Source of the DNA: Daedaleopsis sinensis
Lineage: Eukaryota > Basidiomycota > Agaricomycetes > Polyporales > Polyporaceae
Direction of reading: 5' to 3'
Assembly (NCBI GenBank): GCA_033807695.1
Contig: CM066307.1
Location: forward strand, 992,001 to 1,056,000
DNA length: 64,000 nucleotides
Shown: positions 11,067 to 20,855 of the stretch, in pieces
Numbering within the stretch: position 1 is the stretch's first letter
How the letters are laid out: every line of letters starts with the position of its first letter
Position numbers and translations under genes: made by a program
The notes under the pieces: model-generated
Seen by the model: the letters and a program-made list of their open reading frames with translations, nothing else
Databases searched by the model: none
Told to the model about the DNA's origin: nothing

Positions 11067-11939
11067 TGGCTGCTCCCCGTGATACAGACCCCACAAAGAC
11101 TGACACACTGATTTTTAACGTTGGTGACTTGTGAGTAATAATGATGATGTGAGTGGACTGCGGCAGCACTCATACTAATTATATGCAGTGTCTATATATG
11201 CATGGAGGCTGGCCATCCGCTTGCAAAGATAGAAGCCATGCATGTTTGGGAGAATGAAGCTTGCGAGCACACCCTGATCACAATCACCTGGTGCTGGACT
11301 CGAGCCGACCTAGTAGAACAGAAAGCAAAGCCTGCTGGACATGCTGCCAAGTGTCTGCTGGAGGATATGGGTGCATACAAACACATCCACTTCCACCAAC
11401 CAGAACTCATCATTCTCGGAAGTGTCATCGACAACCTCGGTGCCCTGCCAATCCTCAACCTGCAGGGCCAACCATCATTCCCATCCCTCCATCCTCACCA
11501 CCCCTACACTCGCCCCGGTTCCATTGGTACCATCTCAGCTGACATGAAGTCTTTCTCAATCGACATCGCATATTCCCCCATTTGTGCCAATGACTGCCAC
11601 TGTCAGCGCTACAAACCGGACACCGACATCTTGCGCTACTGCGACCATTGCCAAAGGTGGTACTACGAGGAGTGCACGGACCTATGCCGCCCTATTCCCC
11701 CTCTTCAATCTGCATCCATTTCTGAAGAAGACTACACGGACACCGTAGTGTTCACGCAAATCGCCAAAGGGCCCATCGTTCACGGCAATGGGCAATGGCT
11801 GCAGACATTGGAATGGGCTGTGTTGGCGGCTCAGTCGCACCAGTTGGCAAGCAAAGACATCCCTGTTGTCAACGGCGCGTTTTCGACCTGGCTGGCACAC
11901 AACATTGGCGTGACTCGTGGATGCCAGGTCGATGAGTAG
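11067..11939 (+). pseudogene. BAH-PHD-like protein gene, degenerate or incomplete
   Basis: An exon at 11067-11130 (reading DTLIFNVGD) joins across a good intron (11131-11188, GTGAGT...ATGCAG) to a frame running to the TAG at 11937. The join gives VGDFVYI followed by AKIEAMHVWENEACEHTLIT and WCWTRADL, the strand pattern of a BAH domain. Near the C-terminus, YCDHCQRWYYEECTDLC resembles a PHD finger, but Tyr stands where the zinc-binding His is expected. BAH-PHD proteins bind chromatin and are expanded in Agaricomycetes. The upstream exon near 10,960-11,010 does not join in phase in its protein-like frame, so the 5' part looks broken. Confidence 0.5.
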
Positions 11940-14100
11940 GAGGTCGTGCAGAACATCCTCTCTGCAGCTGAGGTCCTGTACTGAGTGTTCCCCCGCTGTG
12001 CTCATACCATCTGACCTGTTGAATGGTGTAGTTGACGTATCATGACCGGTTGGTGTTGCCACTTCAATGACATGGTTGAATATGTACGATGTGATCCCTT
12101 GCAGCTGGTGCATTCACCCAAAGCAAGTATCTTACCTCTAGACTATTGGACCAGCAATAAAGCCAGTGGCCGTTTTAGTATATCTCAGGGCGGGAAGGAT
12201 CTCCCTATGTCGTGCAATGGAGGGTTAGTCTGTATGCTAGCCTCATCCATAAGTCCTTAGTCTCCACACACCCAGCTATCTTCCAGTCCTCCTCTCCGTC
12301 TCAAATTGAGCCTGTGAACATCTAGTCTGGTATACAATAAACCTCACGACCTCCCGCTTACATACTCCTCCCATCTGACTATGACGACTACTTACGACTA
12401 CTTAATGTAAGCGTGAAAGAGTGAGAATTCATAGTGCTGTTGCGGACTTTGTGACATACCTTGCACAGATTGGGGCGCTGTCGTCATGCACGATGGTGGG
12501 TGACATCGACGCACATCCTCTGAGGGCTGTTTAGCCCTGTGTCCAGGAGTCCAGTCCAGTTCCAGGTGGACGGGAGAGTCCATAAAATTGATTTCAAAGA
12601 GCGATGTTATGGATGTTGTCGGATCGGTGCGAGAGCGAGCGCATTAGGTACGGAATGTATGAGCCGTGCTGGATGACTGTGTCAGCAGGGAGCGGATGGA
12701 TCAGAACTGAGAGAGATACTCGTTTTGAGGTATTGCGCAGAGATCGGGGCACCATCGGTGCACATCTTCCGTGGGTCGATCGGACTGATTTTGAGTGGTA
12801 GATGCGAGCTCTGATTGGATGTCCGAGAGCTGGTGGCGGAGGAGTGTATGACTAGCCTGCGGCGCCCATGAAATCGCTATGTGATCAGATTTGACGACCT
12901 GGTCGTATTGTAGTGGTACCAAGCGCCTTCGATGTCCGTCGTTCAACGCATCCCACTACTATGCATTGATGAGTGAGAGAGGGAGAACTGGAGGAGGGAG
13001 GGTGGACTGTGCTGCTCCCGAGCTTCCCGCAGATAAGCGAGAGCTCCCCAAGTGGGACATTGAGAGTGAGTTCCATGAGGATGAACTTGTCCCGTGGGCT
13101 CGACACCGCGGACCGGGTGGTGTCCCCGCGAGTGCGGTCCATGGGCCAGGTGATCATTGCGGACTGGACTCGCAGTGAACTTGCAGTGAGGTCCAGTGCA
13201 GATGGCCACATGGGGCTCTTGCAAGGGCGCAAGTGCGGTTCGTCCCATATTCGAGGTGGGTAGCCCACTTGGGGGAAACCACCTGGGTTTAAAGTGATGT
13301 CTGGTTCTATTGGCGACGAGGTTGGGGAAGTGTCAGTTTATACATATGGTAGCGTCGGGATGGTGGTGAAGGACGAGAATGACAACAACTCGGATGATGC
13401 GTGTCCGCTCATTGCCTTTTGCGGAACTTGTGCCTCTTCCACCCGCTGACACCCTTGCCATCCTCTTTTTTTTTTTTGGCTGAGTGCATGGTGTCTGCTA
13501 CTACTATCACCCCTAGGGTACATCAAGTAGTTCACCGACGCGCTGACATACATGCCAGATTTTCATCCGACTGTATGGGTGCCTTGCTATCCTCTTTCAT
13601 CTACTGCGAGGCCCTGCACTTGTAGTCCATTGCATCTGGCGACACTGGCTGCTCTGTACCCTGTGGCAGCACCTTTCCTATGGCAATGAGGGCCTCGAAC
13701 AAACCTGATGACTGCTCGGAGGTGCTGGCGGAAGGCTACCACAGCAGGCAGACTGCAGACTGGTACATGACTATGTCCGACCGAGCATACAATGACCCCA
13801 TTTGCTAATGACATCTACAGTATACCTGGATATGTTAAGGCTGGGGAATCTCTTATGGAAGCTTGGCACTTATACCATGAGCTGGATCAACTCAAGGCTG
13901 GATCCCCTCAGGATCGCACAACTGCAAGCCTGCTCTGCCTTGCAGAAAGCATGATATGAGATTTTAGGCAAACCAAGGCTCAGATAGAGAACGAAGTACT
14001 CACCCCCATCCCACGCCGATAGCGGGCCTCGATGACGATCCTGCATGTATCTGACATATGTCTGATATCAGTTGACCCGGAGGGTTAACGCCCATTCGGA
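11940..14100. other. gene-free stretch between the BAH-PHD remnant and the SINE-like head
   Basis: Several short frames overlap at 12,890-13,270 where GC content rises, but none has a motif or a coherent splice structure. A run of nine or more T lies near 13,470. A short frame near 13,830-13,960 (PGYVKAGESLMEAW) ends after about 40 codons and is unassigned. Confidence 0.4.
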
Positions 14101-14170
14101 ATATCATCCGGGAGTTTGAATCCTGAACCACCTTAGTCTGGTGCCTTAGACCGCTCGGCCATCTCACGGT
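14101..14170 (-). repeat. tRNA-Leu-like SINE head with A and B boxes
   Basis: On the minus strand from 14170 the sequence reads ACCGTGAGATGGCCGAGCGG TCTAAGGC, a near-perfect tRNA-Leu D-arm with A box, then CCAGACTAAGGT, an anticodon-loop-like segment. A B-box-like GGATTCAAACTCC follows at 14123-14111. It cannot be a working tRNA: the 5' acceptor strand has no complement downstream, the anticodon stem does not pair, and one T of the expected CTTAAGG loop is missing. A tRNA-derived SINE head or a tRNA pseudogene fits best. Confidence 0.6.
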
Positions 14171-15204
14171 GTAGTGCTAGGCGGAGGAGTAGGCTCTGAT
14201 CTGCACCGTGTGGTTATTAGTCAGGAGGCTTGAGCTTGAATGAAACTGAGCCTACAGTGTACTACAGTATACCGCAACAGTTGCATCGAATTGTATGGCC
14301 CGGGAGACTAGGCTATCAAGCTAGCATGATGTACTTCATCAGTAATCACCAAAATCTCTGGCGCGTCTGAATGTCCTGCGCCCAGCGCTAAAACGACGAT
14401 TTTGCCATCCGGCGTACTGACCTGCAGATAGTGTTGCTCTCCGGCATGCGGGCGGGCTGAAATTGCACAGAGGGCGAGCTGTGTACCTGTGCTAATGAAT
14501 ACATGTACTCATCCGCTCGTCAGTTCCACATTGAACGGGTGCGAAGCTACATACCTGGAGCCATCAGTTAGGAACAGTGCTCGGATTTTATAAGCCCTCC
14601 GGGGCAAGTTCCTGAGGCAAAACAATATTCAGCATGTTCTATGTACATTGGAAAGCCTGTACGTAAGTTTTCGAAGCGAACGGTGCAGTGGATGGCAGGA
14701 TATCGAGAGGATGAGTGTCGAGAGGGAAAATGTCTGACAGGGTGCCGGTCCCCGGACCGACGTCTGACATCTGAGATCAGATCGTGTCTGAACTGATCTG
14801 ATCGGTGTCTCAATTTGTCTGAAATGTCTGTATCAGACATTTCAGAGATTTTTGTAATTTCTGATGTTACCTAGCAGAGCTAGGCCAGTGACGGTGTTGT
14901 ATGGACCTCCGGAGTGACTGCAAAGTTCTTCAGCGATACTGGGCAGTTGGTCCGTACCAGAAATGCATAGAGGTCAAGGGGGAGAGAGGACAGTCAACGG
15001 GAGGAGAGGAAGCGTGGGCGGTGGTTTATATCGAATGATGAGGCTGCTGCTTTTGGTAAGTCTCGCTCCATCTTGGGGAGGCGCGATATAAGGTGACGTC
15101 ACTGTGAGTGTCATGGAAAAATTGTTGCTTATAATGGCGAGCAGAGGCCGCAGAGAGACTATAGCTAGGCTGTCTCTAGCTAGGCTGTCTCCACAAGTCC
15201 AGAC
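14171..15204. other. gene-free stretch and upstream region of phosphomannose isomerase
   Basis: It holds a palindrome at 14819-14845 (CTGAAATGTCTG, 3-nt loop, CAGACATTTCAG) within a GATC/GTCTGA-rich tract from about 14,740. A 15-bp tandem repeat, TAGCTAGGCTGTCTC, occurs twice at 15162-15191 in the leader just before the PMI start codon. A minus-strand frame at 14,335-14,480 reads STPDGKIVVLALGAG and stops; it is unassigned. Confidence 0.5.
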
Positions 15205-16727
15205 ATGGCTGCACACAAAAATCTTATCCGCCTCCAAGCGGCAAAGCAGGAGTACGACTGGGGCAGGCACGGCTCGTCCTCCCTCGCTGCCCGCCTGGCT
15301 CCCAACGCCATCGGCCATGGCTTCCAAATAGACGAGAGCAAGTCATACGCCGAGGTGAGTGCTGCGAGCTCTGCGCTCTGCCACTGACCGGTGACCGAGC
15401 AAGCCAAGATATGGATGGGCACCCATCCGAACGGCCCCGCCAATCTATACGACTCCCCGTCGACATCTCTCCTCTCCCTCATCGCCTCCGATCCCTCGCA
15501 TTACCTCGGAGAGACCCTCTGCCGCAAATGGCCCGCGACGACCCACATCCCCTACCTCTTCAAAGTGCTCTCGATCGAGAAGGCCCTCCCCCTCCAAGCC
15601 CACCCGGACAAGGGCCTCGCAGAGCAGCTCCAGCGCGACGACCCGTCCAACTTCGTCGACTCGAACCACAAGCCCGAGATCGCGGTGGCCATCGGAGAGC
15701 CGCTGTGCGAGACGCGCGCAAAGTATGCGGGTGGTCAGCGCGGGACACCACTGGATCCAGCTCCAGAGCCCGAGGTCGGCGACGCCGACACCGCGTTCGT
15801 CGGCTTCGTCGGCTTCCGGCCCCTGGACGAGATCAAGTCCTTCCTCGAGTCGATCCCCGAGCTCGCAGACGCCATCGGCGACGAGCAGCTTGTCGCGGCC
15901 TTCCTCGCGAGCCCGTCCAGTGATTCGCTGCGACGAGTGTACCGCGCACTGCTCAAGCGTGGCGTCGAGGCGCGCGATTCGGTCTCGCAGGTCATCGATG
16001 GCCTGAAGCTGCGCGCGCTGCGCAACGGGGGCACCCTCGGCTTTCACACCAGGGAGCTCGCGAGCCTCGTCGAGAGGGTGAACGCGCAGTACCCCGGGGA
16101 CGCAGGGGTGCTCGCGACGGTGTTCTTCATGAACTTCGCCAAGCTGAAGAAGGGCGAGGCGATCTACATCGGGGCAGACGAGATACATGCCTACCTCGAG
16201 GGCGGTGCGTCTCGACGTCCCCCGTCGCTCGATGCCGCGGTCCTGACTTGCGCCCCTGCCCAGACATCATCGAGTGCATGGCCGTCTCGGACAACGTCGT
16301 GAACGCAGCCTTCGACGACCCGTCCACCCTCGCGCCTCAGATCGACACCTTCGTCGACATGCTCACTTACACAGCGCGCCCGGTCTCGCACTGGGCTCTG
16401 CCGGCAAAGAGGTACGAGCACGGCCTCCGTGGGTGCTCTATCAAGTACGACCCGCCCATCGAAGAGTTCGTCGTCATCGGCACGTTCCTCAGCAAGAGCA
16501 AGGCAAAGGAGGAGCATCTGGCCGCAGTGGATGGTCCGACCATCGGGATCGTCACGAGAGGCCGCGTACTGATCGCCACCAAGAAGGGCGACACTGCTGA
16601 GCAGCTCGAGTTGGCCGAGGGCGGTGTCGTGTTCGTGGCTCCCGGAAACGAGACGCACATCGAAGTGCTCGAGGGCGACGGTCTGGAAGAAGCAGGCGAA
16701 ATCTGGTGGTCGCTGTTCGGAGCATGA
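15205..16727 (+). CDS. PMI40: mannose-6-phosphate isomerase (phosphomannose isomerase, type I)
   Basis: Three exons (15205-15354, 15409-16204, 16264-16727) join in phase to give 469 residues. The enzyme interconverts fructose-6-phosphate and mannose-6-phosphate in the cytosol, the entry to GDP-mannose for cell wall, N- and O-glycans and GPI anchors. Type I motifs are present: QEYDWGRHG near the N-terminus, LPLQAHPDK and NHKPE with zinc ligands, and YIGADEIHAYLEGDIIE spanning the second intron with the last zinc His. About 30 residues with low similarity to the family (near 15,700-15,790, between EIAVAIG and the GFVGFRP block) form an insertion in the catalytic domain. It stays in frame, and I found no phase-consistent intron there. 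The stop lies 122 bp from the convergent mevalonate kinase stop. Confidence 0.93.
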
Positions 16728-16849
16728 GGGCGCATGCACTCACAGCTGTGGCTAAAGTGCAGCACGAGGCGGGAACGTTGATCACAATACATGGCAGTAA
16801 TATACAGCATCTTCCGTCTAGATCACTGCGAGTTGTGCCGCATCGACAC

Positions 16850-19800
16850 TCAGACGAACAACCACTTCCCACGGCCGGATGCCCACTGGGCAAGCTCAGC
16901 AGTGCTGACGCTCTCGAAGCGGTTCCGGATGGACGGCTGCAGGACCAATCCATCCTCGTGCCCGTTCGGCTCAGGGGTGGGCGGCGGGGACAGCGGCGGA
17001 GAGTCGTCGTCCTCGTCGGCCGCGATCTCGTCGTACGGCGAGAGAATGCCGAGGCCCGAACCACCGACCGATGTAACGTAGACTTCAAATTCGGCAGCCT
17101 TCAGCGACGCGATGAGCGACTCCAGCTTGTCTTCCGAGAAATCTAGAAACCGACCATGATGAGTATCACACGATGCACGAGGAGCGATAGACCGTACCAT
17201 CAGGAACGAGTGTCACGGCGCAGCCGCCACCGCCCGCGCCGGTGAGCTTAGTGCTCAGGCGGTAGGGCGCACCGGCGGTCTTCGCGCGGATGACCTCCAG
17301 CGAAGGATGAGACACTCCAAGCCTGGCGAGGTGCACGTGGTTTTCGTCAATGAGAGCCTGCACACACCAACGTCAGCGGGCAGAAACTCGGGCATGCATG
17401 GGGGAACCTACCGAGAGACCACGAAGGAGGAGGTTACGCGGGACCTCGGGATCCGCAAGGGCGCGTCGCGCCTCGTCGCTGATCGTCTGGATGGCGTCGA
17501 GCAGCCTGCCCACGGGCTCGGGCTCCATAACCTTCTTCCTCGCCACCCCCGCGACGAGCGCCTTCGTGTCGCGCGGAATCTTGGAGTCGACGAGCAGGAA
17601 CCGGAGCGACTTGAAGCCCTGGATCTGGTCCATGCCGCTCCGCTTTCCGTACCCGGGACGCACGTACGCGAGCGCGCCGCCAAAGACGGAGACGGAGTTG
17701 TCCACCCCGGACGGGTTTCCGTGGAGCACCTTCTCGGCGATGAACGCCCAGCGGTTGGTCTCCTCCGCGATGGCGGGCGGAAGCGCGCGGCGGCCACCGT
17801 GCGACAAGTGGACGTGGCCGGGGTCGTTGTCTGTCGGCTCACGGGTTGGCGGGGGGACAGAAGGAAGCTCCATGCGTCCGTGGAGGATGAGGAGGGCGGT
17901 GGCGATGCAGACGGAGAAAGATGCCGAGGAACCGAGGCCGGCACCGATGGGGAGCGTGGATCGACATATAAAGTGGAAGGACGGCCTATCACCGCTCGAG
18001 GCCATCGTCATGTACAGGTACAGGAAGGCGACGGCGGCTGCGTGTGACTTTGGTGGCATCTCGGACTCTGGAGGAAGAGCTTTAGACTTGATGGCGTCGA
18101 CCACACGCTGGTCGAGTGTGTCAGGGTGGTCCTGCCCCTTCGGTATCGAGACAACGGCGTCCCACGGAAGCTCGTCAATGTCCCATTCCTGCTTGTAGTC
18201 GCTGATGTCGCTGAAGTGTACAGATATCTTGTTGTCGTATCGGGGCGAGGTGAGCCCGTAGCAACGCAGGTCCACGGAAGCCGCCACCGCCGTCTACAGA
18301 TTACGATAAGGATAACTTCTCCCGTTCGATAATAATGTGGATCACTTACGACACCGTGTACAACCGCATGCTCCCCGAATAGAATCACCTTTCCAGGGGC
18401 ACTGACGAACCACTCGCGGTGTTGCTGAGGACGGGCAGTGCGAGCTTCCCCGAGCGCAAGCTTCTCCACAGCACGGCTGATTGGGTTAGGGATCCTGATA
18501 TAGTCGTTGGCAGCGAAAGTGATTGCACCAGCTTCGACGAGAGCATGGCGGAGATCGTCCAGCAGATCTGCAGGGTCCTCGATACCCACACACAAGCGGA
18601 TGAGATCTTCCGGAAGACCGCGAGCTGCGCGGGTGGCAGGATCAATAGAAGCATGCCTGGGGAGACAAACAAGATGTTTTAGTCACAGCATGATGGGTAC
18701 AGGATTTAGAGGTGACTTACGACATGACGCAAGGCATACTGATCAGACTGTTCACACAGCCAAAGCTCACACTGATTCCCCAGAGTCGAGTGGCCGCGAC
18801 GATACGTTCGCTCAGTTCCTTGTCTCCAGTCTCGAATGAAAGAACGGCTCCATATCCTAGCGCATATATTTGTGAGTCATGATGGACTTGTTAACGGGGG
18901 CTTGTGGAGCATACCGTCAGAGATTCGGTCGTGGATATCCTTGCCCGGATGGTTGGGCAGGCCAGGGTAATGAGTGACAAAGCCGAGCTTAGACATCATC
19001 TGTGCGACGAGCATAGTGGTCGACTGCTGGCGGTCCATGCGGATGGCCAAGGTCTTCGTTCCACGGAGGAGCAAGAACGAGTCGAACGGAGTGAGAGCGT
19101 TGCCTACTGCGTTGATGAAGAACGCAACTTCCTAATAACCACACGCAACCCCTCAGTCGCCCTCTCTTTGCATACGATAAGACGTAACACAGACCTTGGC
19201 CAGGTCGTCGCGGTTGCAGGTAATCACCCCGGCCATCAAGTCGTGGTGGCCGCTGAGGTACTTCGTCGCGCTGTCGTACACGATATCTGCACCGTGCTCC
19301 AGGGGCCGCTGCAGGTACGGACTCATCATCGTGTTGTCGACCACGACCACCGCGTCCTCGCACTTCTCCTTCACCAGCGAGCTGATGCGTGCGATGTCCA
19401 CGATCTTCAGGAGCGGGTTCGTGGGGGTCTCGAGCAGCACCATCGCGGTCTTGCCGGGGTTCAGGTACGGGAGGACCGAGTCCGCCTTCGTCGTGTCGAC
19501 GTGGTGCACGGTCACGCCCATGTGCGCGCGGAGGTAGGTGAGCAGGCGGTTCGTGCCGCCGTACAAGTCGTCCCCGGCGATGACCTCGCACCCAGGCTTC
19601 AGGAGACGGGTGATAACGTCGAGGGCGGCCATGCCGCTCGACACCGCGAACGCATGCGAGGCGGAGGAGATCTTCGCGATGTGGTGCTCTGCCAGATACA
19701 AGTCAGAATCCTGCGACCCACGCCGGTGCACCAGCAAATGTCGGGGGGTGCTGTTCTATCAACGGAAAGGGCTTCGAGCTTCTACAAAGGAATAGAACCA

Positions 19801-20130
19801 CATCTGGGATGCATCACGCAACCCGCACAAGCCCCGAGTGTAACTCTATTCTCAGGCAAGCATCGGGGACACACCTAGGTGGGATCGGGTGGGGTTCCCA
19901 CTCCGAGAGTAGTCATACTGCCCTGCGACGCCCTTGAACGTCGCCGTTTGGTAGATGGGCACGCTCGAGCTCCCATGCTGGTCCTTGTGGTCGGCGTCCG
20001 GGGAGTCGACGGTCGCGCAAAGCGTCGAGAAGCGGTAAGGTTGTCTAGAGCGGGTTAGAGAAGGAGATTCGGGTTCTGGAGTTGGGAGGTCATGGACCGG
20101 CGCTTTGTGAAGGGAGCTAGCCGACGCCAT
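16850..20130 (-). CDS. STR3-ERG12: fused cystathionine beta-lyase / mevalonate kinase
   Basis: Eight exons (20130-19875, 19688-19195, 19131-18915, 18856-18721, 18656-18350, 18293-17412, 17357-17198, 17142-16850) total 2745 nt and give 914 residues without a stop. Residues 1 to about 413 are a PLP-dependent Cys/Met enzyme: YSRSGNPTRSHL, YGGTNRLL, and the lysine motif SATKYLSGHHDLMAG, which favours beta-lyase (cystathionine to homocysteine) over gamma-synthase. Residues from about 448 are a full mevalonate kinase: APGKVILFGEHAVVHG, LPIGAGLGSSASFS, PSGVDNSV and TGAGGGGCAVTL. Exon 5 encodes the end of the lyase, a linker of about 34 residues and the start of the kinase. It has no in-frame ATG before the kinase ATP loop. 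A TCACGTG site lies 146 bp upstream of the start. Confidence 0.88.
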
Positions 20131-20855
20131 ATTCGACGAGCGGAGCAAGATGGGCAGAGCGCGAGGAACGGCGAGCGAGCAGTCTTATCCGTTGGCGAGA
20201 CGAGTGCGAGGATGTCAGGCGAGCTTCCGGTTTTTCGCAAGAGAGTGAGTCGAGCCATAACTCCATATCCCCACATCACGTGCGTCACGCCATGCAACAA
20301 TCGCGCCATGTCGTCGAGGCGCTGGACGCTCTTGTCCGAAACTAGCTGCAGGCCGCCGTCGAATTGATCGATGTTAGTATGGAGGTTCACACAGTGGTAC
20401 GCTAGTGGGCGCGGTGAGACAAGTGACAAAAATACAGATCTAGATGAGAAAGTCCAGAGCAATAAACACGATTGGGGTCACAGGAAACACTAAGAAGCTA
20501 CAGTAGTAGTGCGTTGACATCACGGTACGCTGCAAGGGAATATACAATACGGACGGACAATGCGCGGATTAAGTGACTGGCTAGATGACGTTCGAGTGAT
20601 GAGGTTGTAGGTACCGGTGCCGTCGTGGTATGCAATGCAAATGCGAGGGGGGTAAGCAAGTCGTGTTGTTGTGGAGGATGTGAGGGATATAGGAGGTCGT
20701 GAGGGACCTGTATGCGATGGAGGACGCAGTAAGAGACGACAGCACTATTGATCATTCGAGAGTAGAAATTGTGGGCAAGCGGAAGTTGGCTAGGCGTCGA
20801 CGGCCTCCCAAATTATCGTACATTCTTGCATTCTTGCGTACCGTACGCAGTGGGA
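20131..20855. promoter_or_regulatory. upstream region of the lyase-kinase gene and 3' region of the histidine kinase
   Basis: 725 bp separate the two minus-strand genes. TCACGTG at 20276-20282 matches the site bound by the yeast Cbf1-Met4 sulphur regulators. I see no gene here; the frames are short. Confidence 0.4.

Noticed and set aside
14101..14170. Functional tRNA-Leu gene
   Set aside because: No acceptor stem can form, the anticodon stem does not pair, and a base of the anticodon loop is missing.
15445..16188. 247-codon minus-strand open frame
   Set aside because: It is the complement of phosphomannose isomerase exon 2, which has clear family motifs on the plus strand.
18657..18720. Alternative first exon for an independent mevalonate kinase in lyase intron 4
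   Set aside because: The only ATG there is followed at once by TGA in its frame, so it cannot start a kinase.
18904..19878. 324-codon plus-strand open frame
   Set aside because: It is antisense to the cystathionine beta-lyase exons and runs through their introns.
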